Origin: Candidatus Saccharimonadota bacterium
GTDB lineage: Bacteria > Patescibacteriota > Saccharimonadia > Saccharimonadales > SZUA-47
Length of the DNA stretch: 21,446 nucleotides
Direction: 5' to 3'
Assembly: GCA_003231925.1 (NCBI GenBank)
Contig: QIKK01000036.1
Coordinates: forward strand, 1 to 21,446
This document shows positions 1-6,957 of this stretch, piece after piece. Within the stretch, counting starts at the first letter, position 1, and the number at the start of each line of letters is the position of its first letter. The notes beneath the pieces were generated by a model. That model was not told the origin of the DNA and made no database searches. It saw only the letters and a list, made by a program, of their open reading frames with translations. A program made the position numbers and the translations under genes.

Positions 1-868
1 TTCCATTATCATCTATATGAATCTTATCAACTTCTGTACTGTCATGCTGAATATCTAGCTCTCCGTCATGTTCAGTATCACTGTTCCGTTGTTTCTCGCT
101 ATTTAGTGGTCTTGGTAAGTCTATTGACTCATCTAGTTTCTCCGCAATCAGTTGCTGATTAGCACCAGATGCCATTAGTTTAGAACTTAATGCGAGTGCG
201 TTAGGTGTTGTTTTGTCGTTTTTGAACCTATCCGTTTCTGCGATTATACCTGTTAATAAGGCTGTCGCCATTTGTCCGTCTATTGCATCTGGCTGAATGT
301 CAGAAGTTAGTCCTGCTATCATTTCACATAGACTACTAGCCTGTTTATCTTGCCAATTTATTGATCCTACATCACTTACTGTCTCTCTCTTAGTTACTGC
401 TATAACGGTAGCATTGTGTAATATTCGACCATGTGCTGTAATTGCCTTATCTAAATCTTCCCTCTTAGTCACACCTAAAGCCACAATAACGTCTATATTA
501 AATTCGCCTTGGCTGAATTGTAAATCTTTATCCGTAATAGTTGTCCTATAGGGTGTAATAAATATCCTTACTACATCTTTTTCTACCTTATAGCGCAGTT
601 TATCAGCTTTAGATTTATCTAATGCTATTATAAAATCACGCAGAGAATCTGTAGTAGTTTCAATGGTTTTATCTGGTTGTAGAAATTCTATGGTAGACGG
701 AACACTGCCACTAAAAACCGTTACAGCGTGTTTATCCATTTTATTAAGTGCAATTGTTAGGCCGATAGAAGCAGCTAACTCATCTACCGTAGGGTTGGTA
801 CTAACTGTAATTAATACATTGCTCGCTCTTTTTATCTGTTCTAAAACTTGTTGTCTTTGCTGATCCAT
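1..868 (-). CDS. DHH-phosphoesterase-fold protein without the catalytic motifs (C-terminus beyond window)
   Basis: 289 codons are visible with no stop; the gene runs off the left edge. The fold is read from its alignment with NrnA/RecJ-type DHH proteins: residues 155-180 (VI..., then INWQDKQASS) match the stretch that follows the DHH motif, and residues 207-222 (a TDRF...KTTP pattern) match the conserved TDTGxFxxxxTTP block. The metal-binding residues are missing. The first motif reads STNPTVDE (23-30) where HxxPDGDA is usual, the LD motif is ALG (130-132), and DHH is TKR (159-161). The tail after about residue 250 is acidic and low in complexity. It is probably a non-catalytic, binding or structural member; its ligand is unknown. 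The start at 868 has no Shine-Dalgarno and lies 36 nt after a good -10 box. Family assignment is fairly firm; loss of activity is inferred. Confidence 0.75.
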   Translation of the reverse strand, partial: MDQQRQQVLEQIKRASNVLITVSTNPTVDELAASIGLTIALNKMDKHAVTVFSGSVPSTIEFLQPDKTIETTTDSLRDFIIALDKSKADKLRYKVEKDVVRIFITPYRTTITDKDLQFSQGEFNIDVIVALGVTKREDLDKAITAHGRILHNATVIAVTKRETVSDVGSINWQDKQASSLCEMIAGLTSDIQPDAIDGQMATALLTGIIAETDRFKNDKTTPNALALSSKLMASGANQQLIAEKLDESIDLPRPLNSEKQRNSDTEHDGELDIQHDSTEVDKIHIDDNG

Positions 869-904
869 GTTTTTTAGTTTATTTGTTTTAATTTATTCTG
901 TTGA

Positions 905-933
905 ATGATACCATAAGCACCATAAAAAGTCCA
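905..933 (-). promoter_or_regulatory. Promoter of the DHH-like gene
   Basis: On the minus strand a -35 box TGGACT (928-933) lies 17 bp from a -10 box TATCAT (905-910), and the -10 is extended by TG (TGGTATCAT). The 36-nt leader that follows is A-rich and has no Shine-Dalgarno. Confidence 0.5.
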
Positions 934-951
934 TAGTTTTCAACAAGAGTA

Positions 952-980
952 TTTACAATTATTGACTTTTCAGTTATAGT
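952..980 (+). promoter_or_regulatory. Sigma-70-type promoter of rpsT
   Basis: TTTACA (952-957), a 17-bp spacer and TATAGT (975-980) form a near-consensus promoter. The predicted start near 987 gives a leader of about 45 nt that carries AGGAG (1016-1020), 12 nt before the rpsT ATG. It lies back to back with the promoter of the divergent DHH-like gene. Confidence 0.6.
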
Positions 981-1032
981 TTCATGGATTATTTATATAA
1001 ACTTTACTAACATACAGGAGTAAACTACCTAT

Positions 1033-1425
1033 ATGCCGATTATTAAATCAGCCAAGAAGCGGGTCCGTAGTACACAGAAAGCTAGTATTCAAAATGCCAA
1101 GACCAGGCGTATCTTGCGCGATAGCATCAAAGCTTTTCACGAAGCTCTAACCAACAGGAAAGATACCGCCAATGCACAAAGTAGAGTTTTTAGCGCACTA
1201 GATACTGCTGTGAAAAAACACGTTATCACTAAAAACAAGGCTGCACGCAAGAAAAAACAACTCAATGAGGTGTCAAGAATTGCGAGAACTACCAAAACTG
1301 GTAGCAAGAAGCTTCCGTCTAAGGCCAAGAAGACCACGCTGAAAACAAAAACCGCAAAAAGAAAGAAAGCTACAACGGCAAAAGAGACCACTTCAAAAGT
1401 AAGAAAGACTATAGCTAAAAAATAG
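1033..1425 (+). CDS. rpsT: Small ribosomal subunit protein S20 (bS20)
   Basis: S20 binds 16S rRNA early in 30S assembly. The N-terminal ~85 residues show the family pattern: MPIIKSAKKRVR start, a basic helix with NAKTRR, a central SALDTAVKK helix and a KNKAARKKK helix. The protein has 130 residues, whereas S20 is usually about 85-95; the additional ~40 residues are a Lys/Thr/Ala-rich basic tail without hydrophobic residues, probably disordered and RNA-binding. It has its own promoter and an AGGAG Shine-Dalgarno. It is convergent with holA, with only 4 bp between the stop codons. The rpsT-holA neighbourhood is also common in other bacteria, which supports both calls. Confidence 0.93.
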   Translation: MPIIKSAKKRVRSTQKASIQNAKTRRILRDSIKAFHEALTNRKDTANAQSRVFSALDTAVKKHVITKNKAARKKKQLNEVSRIARTTKTGSKKLPSKAKKTTLKTKTAKRKKATTAKETTSKVRKTIAKK

Positions 1426-1429
1426 TTTC

Positions 1430-2353
1430 CTACATTCTGCTTAGAGCAACACCTGAGAAGTAAACTTCCATAGTCGCTCCAACATCGGCTTTGGTTTTAG
1501 ACTGCAGGTCTAATTCTGCCAGATCTTTAATAAAATTTTTAAGATCATCTTTACTGATAGAATGAGACATCTCTAAACTCTTTCTTGCAGTATACGGGGA
1601 TACGCCAGCTTTAATAAGCGTGGCAGTAGTTTTATTTTTTGCGAACACCGCAAGTACTAACTGTTGTAACTGCCAGGTTATCATAGCAATTATCTTCTGT
1701 GGTTCTTCTCCTTGTGCTCTTTGATCAAGATATAGTTCCCATGCTTTTTTAGAATCCCCTCTAAAAAGAGCCTCCAGCAGATCAAAAATCCTACTTTGAG
1801 CCCTTGGCTCAACCATTTCGTCTATCAACTGCTTATTTATAGCACTTCCGCTCAGTATTAGTTTGTCCAATTCGTTTTTTATTAATTGCTGATTTGGTCC
1901 TAAAAGTTCTACTAAATATTTAGCATTTGAAAAGTTTATATCTGCCCGCTGTGTTTTTGCCTGACTACCTACCCATTTAATAAGATTATTACTCTCCAGT
2001 TGATTATAGTAACTAATGTCGGTGTTATCCGTCAGATATCTGTAAGCCTTGCTCCTTTTATCTATCTTTTCATCAATTAAAATAAGCTCCGTAGACTCTG
2101 CAACAGCCTGTATGAAACTCTCGATATTTTCTAAAAGTGCTCTAAAACTACAAAAATTCTTTATTATTACTAATTTTTTAGAATCTAGAAATGATACGCT
2201 TCTGACGGCATTAATTATAGTGTCTAGATTGTCTAATTCAGAAGCGTCGAATCTCTCTATATTGTCAGTGTACTTATCTACGAACGATTTAACTATATTC
2301 GTAAGTTCTAATTGCTTGAGATAGCTGTTTCCACCCAACAAAACTCTAATCAT
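1430..2353 (-). CDS. holA: DNA polymerase III delta subunit (clamp loader)
   Basis: The delta subunit opens the sliding clamp within the clamp-loader complex. The 307-residue length, the N-terminal LLGGNSYLK stretch where AAA+ proteins carry a Walker A (degenerate here, as usual in delta), the SFLDSKKLVII strand, the central KYLVELLGPNQQLIKNELDKL helix pair (about 145-168) and the C-terminal collar with RIFDLLEAL and ITWQLQQLVL all fit HolA. The ATG follows a weak purine stretch (AGAAGAT). It lies 76 bp downstream of mutM on the same strand and may be transcribed with it. Sequence is diverged, as is normal for this subunit, but the overall pattern and the rpsT neighbour make the call good. 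Confidence 0.85.
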   Translation of the reverse strand: MIRVLLGGNSYLKQLELTNIVKSFVDKYTDNIERFDASELDNLDTIINAVRSVSFLDSKKLVIIKNFCSFRALLENIESFIQAVAESTELILIDEKIDKRSKAYRYLTDNTDISYYNQLESNNLIKWVGSQAKTQRADINFSNAKYLVELLGPNQQLIKNELDKLILSGSAINKQLIDEMVEPRAQSRIFDLLEALFRGDSKKAWELYLDQRAQGEEPQKIIAMITWQLQQLVLAVFAKNKTTATLIKAGVSPYTARKSLEMSHSISKDDLKNFIKDLAELDLQSKTKADVGATMEVYFSGVALSRM

Positions 2354-2429
2354 AATATCTTCTATATTATCATTCTTTTTATAAAGATTACAGAGGTAAT
2401 TTATATTATATATTGAATAACTATTTTAT

Positions 2430-3302
2430 TCATTTGACTTGGCAATTACTGCAAATATGTGTACCTCTGCCTGCAACCCTAATCTTAACTATGACATTAC
2501 CACACCTAAAACAAGGCCGGCCTTCTCTGCGGAAAACATGAGCAATGGCTAAATAACCGCCTTTCTCCCCCCTTGCATTAACATAATTTTTATCGGTGCT
2601 TCCTCCGGCTTGGAGTGAGGCATTCAGTACAGCTACGATGGCGCGCCGTAGAGTTTTTATCTTTTCTTCTGTAAGGTTTTTCACTTTAGTAGAGGGGTGA
2701 ACTTCTGCCATCCACAAACTTTCATCTGCGTAAATATTACCTATACCAGCTATGACAGTTTGATCCAACAAAGTAGCTTTTATGATACTCTCCGACCTCC
2801 TAGATAATTGTGCTTGAAAAAGTTTTAGAGTAAAACTTTTTTTTAATGGTTCCGGACCTAATTTGGATATAAACTTATCATCTTTAATAGTTTTTGAGGA
2901 GAGTAATTTCATCCAACCAAATTTTCTTTGATCATTAAAATACAGATGCGATTTATCAGAAAAAGTTATACTTACTCTAGTAGACTTATCCGGAAGCTTA
3001 TTTATCAGAGACTTACTAGGGTGACCAGCGCCAAATCTAGCATCGTTTGAATCAACAAAAACCAATTGTCCAGTCATGCGTAAATGGATCATCAAAGTAT
3101 ATTTAGTAGATAAATCTATAAAGATAACCTTACCTCTTCTACGAACATCAGTCACCTCGGAACCTATCAAAAAGTTAGATACAGAGTTTTTATCATTCGG
3201 GAAAGACCTAACAAAATCATTTTTAAGATTAGATATTCGTCTACCTAGGATTAATCTCTTTAGACCCAGTTTAACAGTTTCAACTTCTGGCAATTCTGGC
3301 AT
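2430..3302 (-). CDS. mutM: Formamidopyrimidine-DNA glycosylase (Fpg/MutM)
   Basis: This bifunctional base-excision repair enzyme removes oxidised purines (8-oxoG, Fapy) and cuts at the resulting abasic site. The protein starts PELPEVETV, so Pro2 (the Schiff-base nucleophile after Met removal) and Glu3 are present; Lys58 lies in RRRGKVI. The helix-two-turn-helix region contains IAGIGNIYADE. The C-terminal zinc finger is complete with Cys264, Cys267, Cys284 and Cys287, and the loop Arg279 (VAGRGTH) is kept. The 290 residues are slightly longer than usual (about 270). No Shine-Dalgarno is seen; a TATAAT box ends 6 nt before the ATG, so the mRNA should be leaderless. All catalytic parts are intact. 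Confidence 0.96.
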   Translation of the reverse strand: MPELPEVETVKLGLKRLILGRRISNLKNDFVRSFPNDKNSVSNFLIGSEVTDVRRRGKVIFIDLSTKYTLMIHLRMTGQLVFVDSNDARFGAGHPSKSLINKLPDKSTRVSITFSDKSHLYFNDQRKFGWMKLLSSKTIKDDKFISKLGPEPLKKSFTLKLFQAQLSRRSESIIKATLLDQTVIAGIGNIYADESLWMAEVHPSTKVKNLTEEKIKTLRRAIVAVLNASLQAGGSTDKNYVNARGEKGGYLAIAHVFRREGRPCFRCGNVIVKIRVAGRGTHICSNCQVK

Positions 3303-3308
3303 GTACTC

Positions 3309-3314
3309 ATTATA
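3309..3314 (-). promoter_or_regulatory. -10 box for a leaderless mutM transcript
   Basis: A perfect TATAAT on the minus strand is separated from the mutM ATG by 6 nt, which puts the expected +1 on the A of the start codon. The -35 region is poor. It lies in the short gap between the alpha/beta hydrolase stop and mutM. Confidence 0.55.
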
Positions 3315-3323
3315 TCTTAGTTA

Positions 3324-4157
3324 TTAGGATGCTATCACCTTATTATTCCTCATTATTTGGTCGACAATATGCGGATTATAGGCAAGTGCGCAGTGCCCCG
3401 CCGTACCATTAGAGAATAAACTATAGGTATTAAAACCTATCGCTCTAGCTGCTTCTTCTAGCCCTTTGGGGCTATAAAATCCATCATTTTTTAATGCTAT
3501 TAAATGCATCGAAATATGAGGGTAGTTATCTCTAAGTTGCTTAGCTCTCTCGATGGATGCTGTTACGGCTAGCCCACGAATTAGTATAAGAGCTTCCGCA
3601 ACAGTCACATCTAATCTCTCGACAACAGCGATAAGACTGCCCACGGCAATAGAACCAAGATTTTTTGGATTACGTATAGCTTCCCTAGCAAACTCTATCG
3701 GAAAATTTACTACTCTTTTAAGTTCTAAAGGAGACAGCAATGCTGGAGCCACAGCAGTCAATGTGTCTACCTGGGGGGCAATTTGATCTGCAACTCTAAA
3801 ATGGTTCACTGAGCCTCTAGATAAACCAACCAGGTCTAATGGTTGTTCGTCCACTACAGCGTGAACTGTATCTATTATTTCACGGGCATTATTTATAAAG
3901 GGACGTTGTATCCCTCTGTGCTTGTGATATACCCGTAAAACTCCCTGCCCTGCTTCCGTAAACCTAGCACTAGCGGTGTCTAGTGATGACGGACCAGCAC
4001 CTAATCCAGTTTCTACTACTACTACTTTATCCGTAACAGGACTATAGGGTACATCTAGGATATAGGGTATTGTACCCTGGTCTGTATCAACTACACCCCT
4101 AACCTGTTCTCCACCAGGTAAATCATGATGTTCTGTTAATTTAGTAGCTGTAGTCAT
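3324..4157 (-). CDS. Alpha/beta-hydrolase fold protein, substrate unknown
   Basis: 277 residues. The nucleophile elbow GLSRG places Ser113; Asp225 (LKNDGFYS) and His255 (GTAGHCALA) complete a plausible Ser-Asp-His triad in the right order and spacing. An early VVVVETGLGAG strand-loop is a likely oxyanion-hole region. No signal peptide, so probably cytoplasmic. A lipase, esterase, peptidase or haloperoxidase-like activity cannot be told apart from sequence alone. It is unlike its neighbours in being poor in Lys and rich in Val/Ala/Gly, and in having higher G+C (about 50% over 3901-4020 by count, against 27% over 1861-1920 in holA), which suggests transfer. Its ATG has no Shine-Dalgarno; TATAGT and TATAAA boxes lie 15 and 10 nt upstream. 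Confidence 0.8.
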   Translation of the reverse strand: MTTATKLTEHHDLPGGEQVRGVVDTDQGTIPYILDVPYSPVTDKVVVVETGLGAGPSSLDTASARFTEAGQGVLRVYHKHRGIQRPFINNAREIIDTVHAVVDEQPLDLVGLSRGSVNHFRVADQIAPQVDTLTAVAPALLSPLELKRVVNFPIEFAREAIRNPKNLGSIAVGSLIAVVERLDVTVAEALILIRGLAVTASIERAKQLRDNYPHISMHLIALKNDGFYSPKGLEEAARAIGFNTYSLFSNGTAGHCALAYNPHIVDQIMRNNKVIAS

Positions 4158-4172
4158 ACTTTTGTATTTTAT

Positions 4173-4178
4173 ACTATA
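4173..4178 (-). promoter_or_regulatory. Possible -10 box of the alpha/beta hydrolase gene
   Basis: TATAGT on the minus strand lies 15 nt before the ATG. An overlapping TATAAA (4168-4173) is an alternative, and has TTGTTG at 4193-4198 with a 19-bp spacer. The box is divergent from the TATAAT at 4201-4206 in the same 55-bp gap. Confidence 0.35.
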
Positions 4179-4200
4179 TTTTTATTGTTCGCCAACAAGG

Positions 4201-4206
4201 TATAAT
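4201..4206 (+). promoter_or_regulatory. -10 box for a leaderless transcript of the DciA-like gene
   Basis: A perfect TATAAT is followed by 6 nt and the ATG at 4213, the same layout as at mutM. No clear -35 is seen. The position supports the start at 4213 over an upstream in-frame ATG at 4162. Confidence 0.55.
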
Positions 4207-4212
4207 AAAGCT

Positions 4213-4449
4213 ATGGACTCTATAAAGAATATTCTCACGGATAATAATACTGGTGTACCACCGCAATTGCAGGCTCTAAAAGATTATGTTTACACCAATC
4301 ATAATCAAAAAATAAAAGTATCTGTAACCAATGGGGGCTATTCAATAACGGTACCTAACGCTTCATTAGCTTCAACTTTGCAGATGGAGATACCAAAAAT
4401 ACAGATTAAGTGTAATATTAGTGAAAAATTATATATCCGTATCGGATAG
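4213..4449 (+). CDS. Small DciA/DUF721-like protein (tentative)
   Basis: 78 residues from the chosen start; an in-frame ATG at 4162 would add 17 hydrophobic residues but lies upstream of the -10 box. The protein has a short N-terminal helix (MDSIKNIL), a Pro-containing linker, a helix (QLQALKDYVYTN), then a strand-strand-helix-strand pattern: IKVSVTNGGYSITV, a helix with LASTLQMEIPKIQ, and a final LYIRIG. This resembles the minimal DUF721/DciA core, where a short strand pair is followed by a helix with SxxxxxLxxxxP/xxL and a last strand ending in RI/RF. DciA proteins help load the replicative helicase DnaB. The similarity is by pattern only, so the function is inferred. Its last 21 bp overlap the 3' end of the convergent HAD gene. 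Confidence 0.55.
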   Translation: MDSIKNILTDNNTGVPPQLQALKDYVYTNHNQKIKVSVTNGGYSITVPNASLASTLQMEIPKIQIKCNISEKLYIRIG

Positions 4450-5025
4450 TAGTAAAAAATTTTCTATATCTATTTGGCTTTGATGTACTCCTGTGTAAAT
4501 CTCAGAATGCATACCCATTTCTCGAGCAGCCAGCACGTTTCGCTCGCTATCGTCAAAAAATAGGCATCTGTTGGCAGGAAGACCTAGGCTTTGAATGCTT
4601 AATTTATAAATCTCTCTGGACGGTTTTAGAAAACCTACCTCGCCACTTAAAATCATGCTATCAAAGAACTTCTTCTGACGTGATTTTTTTATAATTTTAT
4701 CCACAAAACCATGTCCAACATTAGATAGTAAACCAATTTTCAGTCCTCTTTTTTTTAAATCTTTTATGTACTCGAGTAATTTTTCATCGGCTTCGCCAAG
4801 AGAATTTTTCTCTAATATTAAATCTTCATAAGTAACACCAAAAGCTCGTGCAGACATTTCCCAAAAGTCCCTTTGATTTAAATTCCCTAAGTCAGATTGC
4901 ATTATTATATTACCTAGCTGATTATGCTCTTCTACCGTCATATTTGGTATATGATTGTCTGCTAGAACCCAGAAAGTACTCGGATAAATCACACCAAATA
5001 AATCGAATATAATAGCTCTATTCAT
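4429..5025 (-). CDS. HAD-superfamily hydrolase, DxFG type
   Basis: 198 residues with the four HAD motifs: motif I FDLFGV (Asp8 nucleophile), motif II LLSN, motif III Lys in GFLKP, and motif IV FFDDSERN. The cap is a short helical insertion after motif I (C1 type). The residue two after the nucleophile, normally the acid/base Asp of phosphatases, is Phe; in L-2-haloacid dehalogenases it is Tyr, so a non-standard reaction is possible. A paralogue with the same feature is encoded at 7462-8046. The gene follows the membrane-protein gene at 5092 by 66 bp; no clear Shine-Dalgarno or strong promoter was found. The substrate cannot be predicted. Confidence 0.85.
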   Translation of the reverse strand: MNRAIIFDLFGVIYPSTFWVLADNHIPNMTVEEHNQLGNIIMQSDLGNLNQRDFWEMSARAFGVTYEDLILEKNSLGEADEKLLEYIKDLKKRGLKIGLLSNVGHGFVDKIIKKSRQKKFFDSMILSGEVGFLKPSREIYKLSIQSLGLPANRCLFFDDSERNVLAAREMGMHSEIYTGVHQSQIDIENFLLLSDTDI

Positions 5026-5091
5026 TAACTTACAGTTTACAGGAATAACCGTTGCGGTAATAGCCAGAAACTACGAATATCTTGGGTAATT

Positions 5092-5679
5092 TTATAAGTT
5101 TACGCCTTTTAATAACTTGCTAAAATCTGGGATTTGTTTCTTGAATAATGATCTTATACGAATCATAGGAGCATCCAGATTTCCTTGCTTAACACTACAG
5201 GAGGTAGACCATCTATTAATCTCCCTATCCAGTTCTACGATATATCTTTTTCCGCTAGGACAAACGCCCCTTGAAGTTCCATTGCTTTCTACAGCAGTAC
5301 TCTTTCGTTTACTTGTGATTTTAAGATAATTAAGTGCGCTCAAGAAAGTGCTATAGGATTCTTTATTATTTTGATAACTTTTCTCTTTAAGTAGTACTGA
5401 CCCATAATTTTTATATACTTTCATACTAACCACTCCGGCACTAACCTCAATTACGTATGACCTCTGTTCACTAGCCGCAATAACCGGGCCCTCTACAGTT
5501 AATTTGGCCGTTAAAGTAGAACTAACATCATACGGACTAGTCTGTTGTACAGTGTTTCCACCTGCGGCACTTTTAAAAAGACTATTAGCTATAGAAAACA
5601 ACCCCCAACCAACTAGAATCAGAGATATAAACATTATTGTGATTAATACTAACCAACGTAATCTCGACGTAAACTCCAT
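5092..5679 (-). CDS. Single-pass membrane protein of unknown function
   Basis: 195 residues. A short basic N-terminus (RLR) is followed by one hydrophobic segment at about residues 9-32, with the rest predicted outside the cytoplasm: a Ser/Thr-rich linker, then a compact beta-rich domain (about 55-195). Two cysteines, Cys140 (GVCPSGKR) and Cys161 (STSCSV), lie in this outer part and could form a disulphide. The domain has a VCPSGKRY...ELDREI...W pattern, which I do not recognise as a named family. It has a strong promoter ending 9 nt before the ATG and no Shine-Dalgarno. The strand and start are supported by the promoter and by the membrane-anchor layout. Confidence 0.8.
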   Translation of the reverse strand: MEFTSRLRWLVLITIMFISLILVGWGLFSIANSLFKSAAGGNTVQQTSPYDVSSTLTAKLTVEGPVIAASEQRSYVIEVSAGVVSMKVYKNYGSVLLKEKSYQNNKESYSTFLSALNYLKITSKRKSTAVESNGTSRGVCPSGKRYIVELDREINRWSTSCSVKQGNLDAPMIRIRSLFKKQIPDFSKLLKGVNL

Positions 5680-5688
5680 AACTCAATT

Positions 5689-5717
5689 ATTATATCACGC
5701 TTTAGGTTATAAAGCAA
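5689..5717 (-). promoter_or_regulatory. Promoter of the membrane-protein gene, near-leaderless
   Basis: On the minus strand TTGCTT (5712-5717), a 17-bp spacer and a perfect TATAAT (5689-5694) form a near-consensus promoter. Only 9 nt separate the -10 from the ATG, giving a leader of about 3 nt. The -35 begins immediately after the stop codon of the Nudix gene. Confidence 0.65.
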
Positions 5718-5719
5718 AA

Positions 5720-6110
5720 CTATTTTATTAGTTTGTATAGAATCCTTTTAACCTCTGGATTTAAGCCCTCTGGTATGTCTTCTAACCTGTTAATCCATAT
5801 GAACCTGGTGTGTTCGTGGCTTAAAGCAATTTTTTTAGGTAATTTTGCGTCAACTAAGGATACAATAATACCAGGCTTATATCTTCGTTAATATCTTTGG
5901 GCAACCTATATGCCCCTAGAAAATCATTAATTCCGCTAACTTCAATCCCTGGTAGTTCTTCTGAAAGCTCCCTGTTAAGCGTAACTTTAAAATCTTCATT
6001 ACCGTTTATACGACCTCCGGGAATATCCCAATGCCCCTTTGTAGCTTTCAGCACCAAATATCCCCGATCTTCTTTGTAATACCCTTAACACCTACATAAA
6101 ACTTCTTCAT
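5720..6110 (-). pseudogene. Nudix hydrolase broken by two single-base frameshifts
   Basis: Read across three frames, a nearly complete 130-residue Nudix protein appears: it starts MKKFYVGVKGI, has the Nudix box GGRINGNE...RELSEE with its catalytic Glu residues intact, and ends with KRILYKLIK and TAG. The first shift lies near 6073-6076, at a run of three A on the coding strand; the second near 5877-5880, at a run of two A. Adding one base at each spot restores the frame. The ATG at 6110 has a good Shine-Dalgarno (AAAGGAG then AGG), which confirms the upstream frame. Nudix enzymes hydrolyse nucleoside diphosphate-linked substrates, but this copy cannot make a full protein as read. A recent lesion or a base-calling error in A-runs are both possible, since the remaining sequence is well kept. 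Confidence 0.8.
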
Positions 6111-6154
6111 TTATTGTCCTCTCCTTTAGATATTAGATTAATCTATTTAGTATT

Positions 6155-6957
6155 TTATTCCACATCTGTAGGATTCCAGCAGGTTCTTAAGTTTTTGTCT
6201 AAACCTTTTATCTTACCTTTTATCTTCTCGATGTCTGACTTATCTAGTCTGAAATCAAAGACATCAATATTCTGTTTTATTCGTTCCTTGTGCGTAGATT
6301 TTGGAAGAGGTATGGATCCCGCCTCAATGCACCACCTAATCATAACTTGCGCACTAGTTTTACAATGCTTTTTAGCGATTTCGATCAAAACTTGATTATC
6401 TAGACCTTTTCCGTGTGCTAGTGGCGAATATGCTTCAACGACGATATCGTTCTTCTCTGCTGCAAAAATACATGCAACTCTACTTGATTTACCATTGGCT
6501 TAACGCTAGACTCGTTCATCAGTTCTTCTAGATGACTAATAGTATAATTGCTAACACCGATAGATTTAGCCTTGCCCTCTTTATAGGCTGTCTCCATTAA
6601 TTTCCAGGCCTGTTGACGAGTTTTTGTAACTGGAAAATGCAATAAAAGCAAATCTACATAATCCGTATCTAACTTTTTAAGCGATTTTTCCAAACTTTTT
6701 TGAAATTTCCCATCGGGTTGATTGCTATTCCATATTTTAGTCGTTATGAATACGTCTTTTCTATCCACGTCAGCTTTTTGTAAGGCATTTCTTAAAAATC
6801 GTTCATTAAAGTATATCTGTGCACTGTCAAAATGAGTATAGCCCGCCCCAAGAGCAGTTTTAACAGATTTGTTGACCACACCAGGTATCACATTCTTCCA
6901 TAGCCCAAAACCAACCGCTGGGATTTCCACTTTATTATATAGCCTCACACTTTTCAT
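6155..6957 (-). pseudogene. Aldo/keto reductase broken by a frameshift/deletion
   Basis: The N-terminal part (6957 to about 6460) has all four AKR catalytic residues: Asp in FDSA, Tyr in IYFNE, Lys in ITTKIW and His in LLLHFP, and it reads through VNQVELHVFLQQ before leaving frame. The C-terminal part continues in another frame from about 6459 (AAEKNDIVVEAYSPLAHG) to TAA at 6155, with the NADPH-site pattern GSIPLPKST. At the junction the expected ~7-residue link between LQQ and AAEKN is absent, and the sequence there is a short GCAGCAG repeat, so a small deletion between direct repeats is likely. Its ATG overlaps the FlaR-like gene stop (ATGA). Some AKRs of this type reduce 2-keto acids or aldehydes; as read, this one is not functional. 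Confidence 0.82.

Noticed and set aside
297..863. Plus-strand open frames of 84 and 66 codons
   Set aside because: Both are antisense to the DHH-like gene, which has a promoter and family similarity; no Shine-Dalgarno or known motif in the plus frames.
4162..4212. Longer start of the DciA-like protein
   Set aside because: The added 17 residues lie over the promoter TATAAT at 4201-4206.
5041..5065. Possible hairpin (ACCG-TTG-CGGT) after the membrane-protein gene as a terminator
   Set aside because: The stem is only 4-5 strong pairs and no T-run follows on the minus strand.
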